Assembly (NCBI GenBank): GCA_014297435.1
Contig: JACOQA010000001.1
Coordinates: 124,001-188,000 of the forward strand
From: Candidatus Nanohaloarchaea archaeon
GTDB taxonomy: Archaea; Nanohalarchaeota; Nanosalinia; Nanosalinales; Nanosalinaceae
DNA length: 64,000 bases
Direction of reading: 5' to 3'
The position numbers and the translations under genes were made by a program. Below, in pieces: positions 14,019-22,051 of the stretch. A model generated the notes under the pieces. That model had not been told where the DNA came from and ran no database searches. It saw nothing but the letters and a program-made list of their open reading frames with translations. The first letter of the stretch is position 1. Each line of letters begins with the position of its first letter.

Positions 14019-15134
14019 ATGACGAGTTTCAAGGATCTAGGTTTAAAGAAGAATATTGTTGAGAACTTGAAGTCGGAAGGGATAACCGAGCCGACAGAAG
14101 TACAGGAAAAGTCGATACCGAAAGTTTTCGAAGGAAAAGACCTCCTGGTAGAATCCGAGACAGGTTCCGGGAAAACCTTCGCCTTCTCACTTCCAATAAT
14201 CAACTCAGTTAAAGGCGACGAGACCAAGGCACTGGTTCTATCGCCTACTAGAGAGCTGGCAAAACAGATAACAGCCGAGTTGGAGAAAGCTGCTGACAAG
14301 GCAGAAATCGTTACAATTTATGGGGGAGTAAGTTATGAACCTCAGATAGAAGGCGCAAAAACAGCAAACATTATTGCTGGAACCCCTGGCAGAGTGCTAG
14401 ACCTTCTTAAACAGGGGAAGATCGAACTGGAGGAACTGGAATACTTTATTCTGGACGAGGCCGATCGGATGCTTGACATGGGCTTCCAGGATGAGTTAGA
14501 ACAGATAATAAGCTTCATTCCCGAAGAACGCCAGAATCTTTTGTTCGGTGCAACTATTCCGAGAGAGTTGAAGAAGATGTGCGATCGTTACGATATCGAT
14601 CCGGAAACTATCCGGATCAAGGCATCAAGACATACAAGAAACCTTGATGAGAAATACATCGATGCCGATAGCAATAGGAAGCTATCCACACTCTACACTT
14701 TGTTAGAGGAAAGAGAACGCGATCTATCAATTGTTTTCTGCAGAACGAAGAACACTACTCGTTGGCTTGCGGACAAGCTAAGAACGAACGGTATTGAGGC
14801 ACAGGAGCTTAACGGCGATATGTCCCAGCATCAGAGAGAAGAGACTGTTGACCGTTTCGAGGATAAAGAGTTCCGTGTAATTGTTGCGACCGATGTTGCC
14901 GCTCGAGGGCTTGACATAGAAAACGTAACCCATGTCTTCAACTACGATGTTCCTGACACTCCTGATACCTACACGCACAGGGTTGGAAGGGCAGGTAGAC
15001 AGGGTGCTGAAGGTGAAGCAGTCACACTTCTTGAGAACGATGATCACCGGAAGTTCAGACAGATCAAGAGAAAGAAAGATGGTATATCGAGGATAGATCG
15101 AGATGAACTTGATCTGAAGAGGGTGAAAACTTGA
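14019..15134 (+). CDS. DEAD-box RNA helicase
   Basis: 371 aa, a minimal two-RecA-domain helicase. Motifs in order: Q-motif (EPTEVQEKSIP), I (SETGSGKTFAF), Ia (SPTRELAKQ), Ib (AGTPGRVLD), II (ILDEADRMLDMGF), III, V (ATDVAARGLDI), VI (YTHRVGRAGRQG). Motif III reads GAT instead of the usual SAT, which can affect coupling of ATP hydrolysis to unwinding. There is no accessory C-terminal domain. It is probably an RNA remodelling enzyme, and the cold-shock protein gene follows 78 nt downstream. A Shine-Dalgarno GAGGA precedes the ATG. Confidence 0.95.
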   Translation: MTSFKDLGLKKNIVENLKSEGITEPTEVQEKSIPKVFEGKDLLVESETGSGKTFAFSLPIINSVKGDETKALVLSPTRELAKQITAELEKAADKAEIVTIYGGVSYEPQIEGAKTANIIAGTPGRVLDLLKQGKIELEELEYFILDEADRMLDMGFQDELEQIISFIPEERQNLLFGATIPRELKKMCDRYDIDPETIRIKASRHTRNLDEKYIDADSNRKLSTLYTLLEERERDLSIVFCRTKNTTRWLADKLRTNGIEAQELNGDMSQHQREETVDRFEDKEFRVIVATDVAARGLDIENVTHVFNYDVPDTPDTYTHRVGRAGRQGAEGEAVTLLENDDHRKFRQIKRKKDGISRIDRDELDLKRVKT

Positions 15135-15159
15135 ACAAGTTTGTCAGACCAACTCTTCC

Positions 15160-15168
15160 TATTTAAAG
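15160..15168 (+). promoter_or_regulatory. Promoter and strong ribosome-binding site of the cold-shock gene
   Basis: TATTTAAAG at 15160-15168 predicts a transcription start near 15190. A near-perfect Shine-Dalgarno sequence AAGGAGGTG (15195-15203) lies just inside the transcript, about 10 nt before ATG 15213. Such a strong site is unusual among the many leaderless genes here. Confidence 0.6.
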
Positions 15169-15212
15169 GTCGGGCTTCAATCTTTGGATATTCAAGGAGG
15201 TGTTTGAGTTTT

Positions 15213-15404
15213 ATGCAAGGTACAGTTAAGTTCTTCCACGACCAGAAGAAGTACGGCTTCATCGAGTCGGAAGAGACTGACGACGACGTATTCTTCCACA
15301 TCAGCGAGCTTGATGTTGAAGAAGTAGAGGAAGGAGCTGACGTCGAGTTTGAGCAGGAAGAAGGAGACAAAGGTCCACAGGCTGTCAACGTTGAACTGGT
15401 TTAA
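15213..15404 (+). CDS. Cold-shock domain protein
   Basis: 63 aa OB-fold protein. RNP1-like KKYGFIES and RNP2-like DDVFFHISEL motifs are both present (opening MQGTVKFFHDQKKYGFI). It ends with the GPQAVNVELV strand typical of CspA. It binds single-stranded RNA/DNA as a chaperone and is likely induced with the helicase upstream. The ATG at 15213 is fixed by the strong Shine-Dalgarno site and the family N-terminus. Confidence 0.95.
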   Translation: MQGTVKFFHDQKKYGFIESEETDDDVFFHISELDVEEVEEGADVEFEQEEGDKGPQAVNVELV

Positions 15405-15488
15405 TCCAGTTTGTTGATCAGCGTTTCTTCACACAAACTTTTTCTTTATAATTTTGAGATTATGGAAATCCCTCCGTTAATCGTTACC

Positions 15489-15620
15489 TATTTAACGATT
15501 CTAGATATTAAGACAGGTTATGAGTCAGGGCGTATCCAAAGAAAGTTTTGCTGAGTTTGACGCCCTCTATATGTATTATTTCTATTGAAGTACATCCCTC
15601 GCTATTTCAAGAGGGCTTTT
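15489..15620 (+). promoter_or_regulatory. Leader element B: TATA, ATGAGTCAGG start, hairpin, T run
   Basis: TATTTAAC at 15489-15496 is followed, again exactly 31 nt on, by ATGAGTCAGGG. GGGCGT (15528-15533) can pair with ACGCCC (15560-15565). Downstream CCCTC (15596-15600) pairs with GAGGG (15611-15615), immediately followed by CTTTT. The next gene starts at 15642 with GGAAAGGTG before it. The arrangement matches leader element A. Confidence 0.45.
15520..15588 (+). CDS. Possible 22-aa leader peptide B
   Basis: ATG at 15520 opens MSQGVSKESFAEFDALYMYY plus two residues (FY) and ends at TGA 15586-15588. It ends in an aromatic, Tyr-rich stretch. Support is positional: the TATA box, the MSQ start shared with leader A, and the terminator-like hairpin after its stop. 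Confidence 0.25.
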   Translation: MSQGVSKESFAEFDALYMYYFY

Positions 15621-15641
15621 AACTGGAAAGGTGCTTCTAAC

Positions 15642-15938
15642 ATGGAACAAAAAGTACAAGGCAACGCCACGCAACTCCAAAAACCGGGTAGGAAACCATC
15701 AGAAGAATTACAGCAACACTATGAACGTCTCAAAGAAAACCACGGAATCCCTCACTTTATATCGGACGTTGATAGCCGGGACGTACCCAGAATTGTTGGA
15801 ATGTTCGACAACGAATACGTGAAGTACTACGGCAAGTATGTCGACGAAGAAGCATTCTCAGAGTTCATACAAGCTATGGGAATAGAAGACGTAAAACCGG
15901 ATGGAGGACACGAAAACGAGACAGTTGTCAGGCTTTGA
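15642..15938 (+). CDS. Hypothetical small acidic protein
   Basis: 98 aa, not recognised. A polar N-terminus rich in Gln/Lys leads into a probably helical domain (SEELQQHYERLKENHGIP) and then RIVGMFDNEYVKYYGKYVDE. The ATG at 15642 has GGAAAGGTG about 11 nt upstream and lies behind the hairpin of leader element B. The stop lies 10 nt before the M20 peptidase start, so the two are probably co-transcribed. Confidence 0.6.
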   Translation: MEQKVQGNATQLQKPGRKPSEELQQHYERLKENHGIPHFISDVDSRDVPRIVGMFDNEYVKYYGKYVDEEAFSEFIQAMGIEDVKPDGGHENETVVRL

Positions 15939-15948
15939 GGTGAGAATA

Positions 15949-17016
15949 ATGCAGGAGAAAGAAGAAATAATCGAGGTTACACAGGATCTGGTGGAGTTCA
16001 AAACCGTTAAAGGAAACGATGAAGAGTTTGAGAAGGCGTTTGAATACGTCAAGAACTACTTCGAAAATCAGGGTTTAGAACTTTTTGAGCATGAGGAGAA
16101 CGACCATAGAACGATTGTAATAGCAACTGATGAAAACCCTGATCTCATGCTTCATGGCCATGTAGATGTAGTAGGTGCTGAAGATTCCATGTTCCAGCCT
16201 CGAACTGAGGAAGGAAAGCTTTACGGAAGAGGAAGTGCTGACATGAAACTTGGTCTTGCCTGTTTGATGAAGCTGATGAAAGAGATCGATCATGAGAGAT
16301 CTGTAGGACTGATGATTGTCTCAGACGAAGAGATTGGAGGTTTTGATGGTGCCGGAAACATTATGGAGAACGATGTCTACACTCCAGAATTCGCTGTTAG
16401 TGCAGAGCCGGAGAGTTCAGGTTCTTGGACCATAACCGTCGAGCAAAAGGGAGTTGTTAGAGCGATCGCGTCCTCCACAGGAAAGAACGCTCACGGTTCA
16501 AAGCCGTGGAAAGGAGAAAACGCTGCGGAAATGCTTTTCGAGAAGTTCCAGGAATTGAAGAAAAACTTTGAAGGCTCTGAGAGTACTTGGAGTTCAACGG
16601 TCAATCTCGGAAGCTTCGAGTCAGGTGAAACATTTAACGTGGTTCCGGACAGGGCGGAAGCAAGGCTCGATATCAGGTGGACCAAAGACTATCCTCCTGA
16701 AGAGATAAAGAAGGATGCGGAATCGATAGAGGGTCTGGAGTACGAGGAGCTTACAGTCGACCCTATGCTATACACCGAAAAAGATGATGAAATGGTTGAA
16801 ACCCTCAAGTCGATCGTAAATGAAACCATGAAAGAGAAGGTTTCTATAGGGAGGTGGGAGGCAGCCAGCGACATGAGGCATTTCTCCGACAGAGGGATAC
16901 CTTCCGTTGTATTCGGTCCGAAAGGACATAATATACACGAGGACGAGGAATACGCCGATCTTTCATCAGTGGAGAAATACTACCAGACTATGGAAAGGTT
17001 TGCCGGGGAGTTCTAG
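15949..17016 (+). CDS. M20-family metallopeptidase/deacylase (ArgE/DapE-like)
   Basis: 355 aa. Di-zinc ligands are in LMLHGHVDVVG, YGRGSADMKLG and the DEEIGG acidic pair, followed by VSAEPESSG. The dimerisation domain includes KNAHGSKPWKGENAAE and NVVPDRAEARLDIRW. The late ligand region is IHEDEEYADLSS. Family members hydrolyse N-acyl groups (acetylornithine, succinyl-diaminopimelate) or dipeptides; no substrate can be assigned. ATG 15949 has GAGGTGA upstream. It ends convergently with the deaminase gene, overlapping by 4 nt. Confidence 0.9.
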   Translation: MQEKEEIIEVTQDLVEFKTVKGNDEEFEKAFEYVKNYFENQGLELFEHEENDHRTIVIATDENPDLMLHGHVDVVGAEDSMFQPRTEEGKLYGRGSADMKLGLACLMKLMKEIDHERSVGLMIVSDEEIGGFDGAGNIMENDVYTPEFAVSAEPESSGSWTITVEQKGVVRAIASSTGKNAHGSKPWKGENAAEMLFEKFQELKKNFEGSESTWSSTVNLGSFESGETFNVVPDRAEARLDIRWTKDYPPEEIKKDAESIEGLEYEELTVDPMLYTEKDDEMVETLKSIVNETMKEKVSIGRWEAASDMRHFSDRGIPSVVFGPKGHNIHEDEEYADLSSVEKYYQTMERFAGEF

Positions 17017-18284
17017 TTCTGGAACTTCTCGGCTCTATCCCTTACTTCTTCCACGAGGTTGTTCTCATGGATCTCGACTGACTTACCTTCTTCAACAACT
17101 AGGTCTCCATCGACGAGAACTTCGGAGACGTTTCCGTTAAACGAGTAAACCAGGTTCGAGATCAAACCGTCTTTACCGAAACGCGGATTCATCGAAATCT
17201 TATCGACATCAATCATCGCGAGATCGGCTTTCTTTCCTTCCTCGATCGATCCTATCTCGTCTTCCATACCTAACGCTTTGGCTCCATTTATCGTCGCCAT
17301 GTCAAGAACGTCCTGTTCTGTTAGTTTGGAGGGATCATCTCTCTTGTGTAAGAGACCTGTGAGTTTCATCTCCTGAAACAGGTTTAGTGAGTTGTTGGAG
17401 GCTGCGCCATCAGTTCCCAGCGCAACGTTGATCCCGTTTTCCATCATCGAATTGATGTCGGCGATCCCTGATCCAAGCTTCAGGTTTGCAGCTGGGTTAT
17501 GCGCAACGGTCGCATTATTCTCTTCCATAATCTTCCTGTCCCTGTTTGTCAACCATGTAGAATGGGCTGCAATCAGATCCTCGTCCACCATTCCATGGTT
17601 CTTCAGGTACTCTACAGGGGTCATTCCGTGTTCTTCGAGTGCATCGCTGTTTTCCTGCATCGTTTCTGAAACATGGATATGGAACGGAACGTCGTGAAGC
17701 TTCGAGTAATTTTTCGCATATCTTAGAAGTTCGTTGGAACAAGTGTAGATCGAGTGCGGTGCGATACCGGGAACTATTCTGTTCTCATCGCGGTAACGGT
17801 CTAGGAAGTTGACAGCGTTTCGAAGCTCTTCCTCCGTATCTTCTTCTATATCGATCATTCCGACCGAAAGCATCGCTCTGATACCTGAATCTTTCACTGC
17901 TTCGGCCACAGAGTCCATGTGGAAGTACATGTCGTTGAAAGTTGTTGTGCCTGATTTCAGCATCTCAACGGATCCAAGTAAAGCACCTATGTATGCATCC
18001 TGCTCATCTAGCTTTTCCTCTGCAGGAAAGATGTCCTCGTTCAACCATCTCTCCAGTTCTTTGTTATCGGAGATCCCTCTCAACAAGGTCATCGATGCAT
18101 GTGTATGCGCATTTATCAGTCCAGGTATAACGATACGATCGGAGCTATCGACCTTTCGATCATCGTAATCAAGACTTCCTCCGATCTCAACGATTCTATC
18201 ATCTTTTATCCTGAGATCAACATATTCAAGGACTTCGCGGTTCTCGTTCTGCGTTACCAGATAACGGATGTTTTGAAGAATCAC
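17013..18284 (-). CDS. Amidohydrolase, MTA/SAH deaminase type
   Basis: 423 aa. The metal site shows as GLINAHTHASMTLLRG, a His in PFHIHVSETMQENSD, AHSTWLTNRD, and the deaminase signature ALGTDGAASNNSLNLF. These match the 5-methylthioadenosine/S-adenosylhomocysteine deaminase group (also acting on 5'-deoxyadenosine), which salvages by-products of SAM use. The N- and C-terminal strands form the usual composite beta-sandwich. There is no operon partner on this strand. A guanine-deaminase-like specificity is less likely, given the GTDGAASNN motif. Confidence 0.88.
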   Translation of the reverse strand: MILQNIRYLVTQNENREVLEYVDLRIKDDRIVEIGGSLDYDDRKVDSSDRIVIPGLINAHTHASMTLLRGISDNKELERWLNEDIFPAEEKLDEQDAYIGALLGSVEMLKSGTTTFNDMYFHMDSVAEAVKDSGIRAMLSVGMIDIEEDTEEELRNAVNFLDRYRDENRIVPGIAPHSIYTCSNELLRYAKNYSKLHDVPFHIHVSETMQENSDALEEHGMTPVEYLKNHGMVDEDLIAAHSTWLTNRDRKIMEENNATVAHNPAANLKLGSGIADINSMMENGINVALGTDGAASNNSLNLFQEMKLTGLLHKRDDPSKLTEQDVLDMATINGAKALGMEDEIGSIEEGKKADLAMIDVDKISMNPRFGKDGLISNLVYSFNGNVSEVLVDGDLVVEEGKSVEIHENNLVEEVRDRAEKFQN

Positions 18285-18322
18285 ACCGTTATTATTGAAG
18301 AATGAATGTTAAATAGAGAAAG

Positions 18323-18571
18323 TTAAGTAGGGCCTTTAGAAAGCAAAGCCTCCTTTATAGAGAACGATTTATCTCTCCTCGACAGAATAATGATTCCTAG
18401 TATGAAGACGATTATTCCGATGAATACTGCCGTTCCCTCAAGTTCCGGTAGGTCGAAAAACAGGTCTCCGACAACCAAAAAGAATCCTATAATGGTTAGG
18501 CCTTCCGCCAACCTGCTAGAAACATCTCCTAGCCCCACAAAGTCTAGGAGAAAGTCTAACGCACCGTCCAT
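18323..18571 (-). CDS. Small two-helix membrane protein
   Basis: 82 aa, not recognised. Two hydrophobic helices (about residues 25-40, LTIIGFFLVVGDLFF, and 46-63, GTAVFIGIIVFILGIIIL) are followed by a basic, then polar C-terminus. Its start overlaps that of the divergent Fic/Doc gene by 2 nt. A TATA-like AAAAAGTATAATC on the minus strand about 27 nt upstream, inside that gene, supports a leaderless start. Confidence 0.6.
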   Translation of the reverse strand: MDGALDFLLDFVGLGDVSSRLAEGLTIIGFFLVVGDLFFDLPELEGTAVFIGIIVFILGIIILSRRDKSFSIKEALLSKGPT

Positions 18572-19217
18572 GCTGGAAACTCAAATCATCCTTGATTATA
18601 CTTTTTATGGAGAGACCGGAACTTCCTTTAGAACCGAGCCATACAAATGGAATGTGAATCAAAAAAAATTTCTGGAAATCGAATGCAGCAAACTTCCCGG
18701 AATCTTGACAGAGGACTACATTAAAGCGTTGAATGCCTTGGTGACTGAGCCTCCAAGCAAGAACGGGAAAACCGTGGAGCCGAACACCGTAGAAAAGGTT
18801 TCAGTAGGATCTATGGAAGAGTTCGAGTTCGGTAGAGAAGAAGACTACCACCAGTTAAGACCGGACGGGGAAGGAATAATTCAAAGTCTGGTTCAGACAA
18901 TTCTTCCTTACAAATGCAAGGAAAGAAACGATGCTTTGTGGTTAACCGCTGTAATTATGAATCATGTGGCGGAGAATCAGGCTTTCGGAGAGGGTAACAA
19001 GAGAACAGCATACCTTTCCGGCACACTTTTCTGGATCTGGGCGCAATACGAAGCCGATCTAAGCCAAGGTGTCTACGTAGATCTTACAGTCGATTTCACG
19101 GATCTTCTTTCCGAAGTTGCTATCGATGAAAAAGGCGCTGAAGATATCTATCGTTACCTGAGAAATATTCTTTCGAAAGAAACTAATGTGGAAACTTTCA
19201 ACCAGCTTAAAAACTAG
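18570..19217 (+). CDS. Fic/Doc-family protein with altered active-site motif
   Basis: 215 aa. The helical C-terminal part holds a Doc-type motif, AVIMNHVAENQAFGEGNKRT. Residues 139-146 (FGEGNKRT) match HxFx(D/E)GNKRT, but the motif histidine is replaced by Gln137. In Fic/Doc enzymes that His activates the target hydroxyl for AMPylation or phosphorylation, so the protein may be inactive, or a nearby His (132) may substitute. No antitoxin gene is evident on the same strand. The ATG at 18570 overlaps a divergent gene, and a later GTG (about 18657) is possible. Confidence 0.7.
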   Translation: MLETQIILDYTFYGETGTSFRTEPYKWNVNQKKFLEIECSKLPGILTEDYIKALNALVTEPPSKNGKTVEPNTVEKVSVGSMEEFEFGREEDYHQLRPDGEGIIQSLVQTILPYKCKERNDALWLTAVIMNHVAENQAFGEGNKRTAYLSGTLFWIWAQYEADLSQGVYVDLTVDFTDLLSEVAIDEKGAEDIYRYLRNILSKETNVETFNQLKN

Positions 19218-19405
19218 AACTCTACCCTGCTTGCCTTTTTCTCCTTGTCTAGGAGTTTTCTGTAGATATTTCTGGCTTTCTGGATAAGTCTGTGCTGGCG
19301 TTTCTCCTTCGCGGACTCTTCCGAAGCCAGTCTTTCAAGGCCTTCCTCGTTGTCCTCGATAACTTTCTCGGCCCATTCCTTTTCCTTATCCTCCAGATCC
19401 GACAT
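19214..19405 (-). CDS. Hypothetical charged helical protein
   Basis: 63 aa, highly charged and probably one or two helices (EWAEKVIEDNEEGLERLASE, then basic AKEKRQHRLIQKARN). ATG 19405 is preferred over an upstream TTG. It converges on the Fic/Doc gene with a 4-nt overlap. No family was recognised, and a role as its partner is speculative, because it is on the opposite strand. Confidence 0.5.
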   Translation of the reverse strand: MSDLEDKEKEWAEKVIEDNEEGLERLASEESAKEKRQHRLIQKARNIYRKLLDKEKKASRVEF

Positions 19406-19459
19406 AGGAAGCAATTAGCTCTGAATCATTAAAAGAAGATGTGGAAGAAGCAGAAAGGT

Positions 19460-20935
19460 TTAGTAGTTCTTCGCGAAGTAAGCCCACGTAACCGCTTCCT
19501 CACCGCAGACAGCGCATTCCCCGCCCAACTCCTCTTCCTCTGAACGGATTCCTGAGGGCACAGAATCCTCCTGGAACGGAAGAACAACGATCTCCGCCGA
19601 TACTTGGTCCTTCACCTCGGCTTCACATTCCTCGTTGCCACACCAGCGACACTTGACATAGCCACGGTTCTTTCCAATAGTCCCGAGAATCTCGTTCTTA
19701 GACTCAGCCTCCCTGATGTTGTCATGAAGGTATTCTTCCAGTTCATCGTACATCGATTCCTGGATATCATCCATCAAGTCTTCCAGTTTATCGCTGATCT
19801 CGGATCTTTTGATACCCATCTGTTTCTCTCCGTTATCCCTTCTTACAGAGGTAACGGTCTCGTCCTCCATCTCGTTCGGACCGACTTCGAGTCTTACAGG
19901 AACTCCTTTCAGCTCCCAGTGGTTGAACTTGAAACCAGGGCTCTTCGAATCATCATCGTCCAGCTCCACGCGGAAGTTGTCTCCTAATTCTTCCTCTAAT
20001 CCTTCGGCGTACTCAAGCACTTCTTCCTTGTTTTCCTCCTGGTAGATCGGAACTATCACAACCTGTTTAGGTGCAATTCTAGGAGGTAGTCTTAGACCGT
20101 CGTTGTCTCCGTGCGCCATGATCAAAGCGCCAATAGTTCTCGTGGATAGACCCCAGCTTGTGGTGTAACAGACCTGTTCGTCCTCGTTTTCGTCCATGTA
20201 AGTGATATCGAACGCGTCAGCAAAGTGCTGGCCGAGCTGGTGGGAAGTACCTGACTGGATAGATTTGCCGTCAGGCATCAAGGTTTCGATAGTTGTAGTA
20301 TACTTTGCGCCAGGGAACTTGTCGTGCTCAGGCTTGTAACCAAGAATGCTTGGGATCGCTAACAGGTTCTCGATTACTTCCTCGTACTGTTCAAGTCTCA
20401 GCATCGTTTCCTCGTCCGCTCCCTCTTCTGTCTCGTGTGCGGTGTGGCCTTCCTGCCAGAGAAACTCTCTTGTTCTTAGGAAAGGTCTTGTATCGGTTGC
20501 CTCCCATCTTACAACGTTTGCCCACTGATTTAGACGCATAGGCAGGTCTCTGTGACTTCTAATCCAGTCAGACATGAAAGGTGCGATAATCGATTCGGAG
20601 GTAGGTCTTACAGCAAGCCTTTCCTCCAGCTCCTCGTTTCCTCCATGCGTAACCCATGCAACCTCAGGGTCGAAGCCTTCAACAATATCCTCTTCCTTCT
20701 CTAGGTAAGATTCAGGTATGAACAGTGGGAAGTAGGCGTTTCTGACGCCTGTTTCTTTAATTTTTTCATCAAACTCGGATTTTATAGACTCCCAGAGACT
20801 CATTCCCCACGGCTTAATCACCATGCAGCCCTTGACTGGTGCATAATCAGCTAGATCGGCTTTTTTCACAACTTCGGTGTACCATCCGTTAGGATCCTTC
20901 TGCTTGTCGGTCGTAATCCCGAGTTCTTGAGTCAT
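19460..20935 (-). CDS. proS: Prolyl-tRNA synthetase (archaeal/eukaryotic type)
   Basis: 491 aa class II synthetase. Motif 2 region RWEATDTRPFLRTREFLWQEGHTAHE and motif 3 region TTSWGLSTRTIGALIMAHGD are clear. An anticodon-binding domain follows (PKQVVIVPIYQE), and the C-terminal zinc-binding domain contains CRWCGNEECEAEV and CAVCGE and ends with the family's terminal Tyr (YFAKNY). It lacks the bacterial editing insertion. It charges tRNA-Pro in the cytoplasm. Confidence 0.97.
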   Translation of the reverse strand: MTQELGITTDKQKDPNGWYTEVVKKADLADYAPVKGCMVIKPWGMSLWESIKSEFDEKIKETGVRNAYFPLFIPESYLEKEEDIVEGFDPEVAWVTHGGNEELEERLAVRPTSESIIAPFMSDWIRSHRDLPMRLNQWANVVRWEATDTRPFLRTREFLWQEGHTAHETEEGADEETMLRLEQYEEVIENLLAIPSILGYKPEHDKFPGAKYTTTIETLMPDGKSIQSGTSHQLGQHFADAFDITYMDENEDEQVCYTTSWGLSTRTIGALIMAHGDNDGLRLPPRIAPKQVVIVPIYQEENKEEVLEYAEGLEEELGDNFRVELDDDDSKSPGFKFNHWELKGVPVRLEVGPNEMEDETVTSVRRDNGEKQMGIKRSEISDKLEDLMDDIQESMYDELEEYLHDNIREAESKNEILGTIGKNRGYVKCRWCGNEECEAEVKDQVSAEIVVLPFQEDSVPSGIRSEEEELGGECAVCGEEAVTWAYFAKNY

Positions 20936-21001
20936 ATAGATATTTTCAAGGGAAGAAGTCTTAACTTTGTTTCCAAGAAATAAGAAGAGAAAAATGTGGG
21001 C

Positions 21002-21448
21002 TTACTCGATAGGTTTGAATCTTCCCTTCAGCTCCGTTTCTTCGATAACTTTTCCTTCCATAGATTCCTCGAGTTCATCTCTTGAAGCCCCTTCGTTTAG
21101 GTCTAGTTCGGTGTCTAAGGCGTAGAGGCGGAAGTAGTAGGTGTGCTCGCCGTCAGGAGGGTTAGGCCCCCCATACCCTGTTTCTCGGAAGTCGGTGGTT
21201 CCTTCTGTTCCCGGCGCCTCGTTTTCACCGATCTTCGAAGTATTTGGGTCGATGTTCCAGAGTGTCCAGTGAAGCCAGATCTTCCCGGCGGGCTCCATCG
21301 CATCAGGATCATCCATTATCATTACGAGTGATTCTGCTTCTTCCGGAACCTCGCTTATCTTTAGTTCAGGGTTTACGTTTTCTCTGATATATGAGTGTCT
21401 TTCCGGTATCTCGCCGCTGTCCTCGAACGCTGGAGTGGTTAGTTTCAT
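21002..21448 (-). CDS. YbhB/YbcL-type PEBP family protein
   Basis: 148 aa. The phosphatidylethanolamine-binding protein fold is indicated by PAFEDSGEIPERHSYI, the MIMDDPDAMEPAGKIWLHWT segment, the NIDPNTSKI strand, GYGGPNPPDGEHTYYFRLYA and the ending LKGRF. Prokaryotic members resemble Raf-kinase inhibitor protein but have no settled function. No signal peptide is present, so it is cytoplasmic. It stands alone. Confidence 0.9.
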   Translation of the reverse strand: MKLTTPAFEDSGEIPERHSYIRENVNPELKISEVPEEAESLVMIMDDPDAMEPAGKIWLHWTLWNIDPNTSKIGENEAPGTEGTTDFRETGYGGPNPPDGEHTYYFRLYALDTELDLNEGASRDELEESMEGKVIEETELKGRFKPIE

Positions 21449-21549
21449 ACTTCAATATTTAGAAGTCGGACTAAGTTAACCTTGTGGATTTTTTGATACC
21501 TTGAAGAGAAACCTAACATATTTTTAATCTCCACTAAACAACTTAAATT

Positions 21550-21999
21550 GTGTTCCTAGAGAAAGCTAGAGAAAAGATTGTTAGAATCGGGAAGAGATAT
21601 GTTAACCGTTCATTTGGTCTAGGGTTGGCTTTTGGAGTTATTCTTTCCTCTATGATTTTAGTTGCTGGACCAACAGTCCTTGAAGAGTCTAAGATTTCGG
21701 TTCCTGTAACCGTGGTAACATGTGACAATTGCAGTTATGGAAAGTTCCAGAACGCGACAGATAGAATGTTTAACGCAGATTACAACGAAGTAAATTACGA
21801 ATCTGAGAAAGGTCAGGAGCTTACACAGAAATATGAGCTAAACTACGTTCCGGCTTTTATCTTCGACAGAAAGGTGGAGAATGCGGAGGCTTTCAACCGT
21901 GTTAAGCCTACGTTAGTTGAGTTTGAGGATGCATATGTCATTCCTGATGCGGGTGTAAAGGTGGCTCAGAGGCTTTCAGAAGGCATTTCTTTAAAATGA
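21550..21999 (+). CDS. Membrane-anchored thioredoxin-like protein
   Basis: 149 aa. A basic N-terminus precedes one transmembrane helix (residues about 22-44, FGLGLAFGVILSSMILVAG). An outside domain follows with CDNC (Cys58/Cys61) after strand VPVTVVT and a Val-Pro (YVPAFIF; Pro101) that fits the cis-proline loop of thioredoxins. It probably handles disulfides of exported proteins; the Cys-rich secreted proteins at 27.8-36 kb are plausible clients. The GTG start sits 26 nt behind a TATA-like ATTTTTAATC, so it is likely leaderless. Confidence 0.7.
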   Translation: MFLEKAREKIVRIGKRYVNRSFGLGLAFGVILSSMILVAGPTVLEESKISVPVTVVTCDNCSYGKFQNATDRMFNADYNEVNYESEKGQELTQKYELNYVPAFIFDRKVENAEAFNRVKPTLVEFEDAYVIPDAGVKVAQRLSEGISLK

Positions 22000-22051
22000 A
22001 GGTCTGGAAAGCGGTATGGATAAAAGCCTCGTGTTCTCCAAAGTGTTTTAG

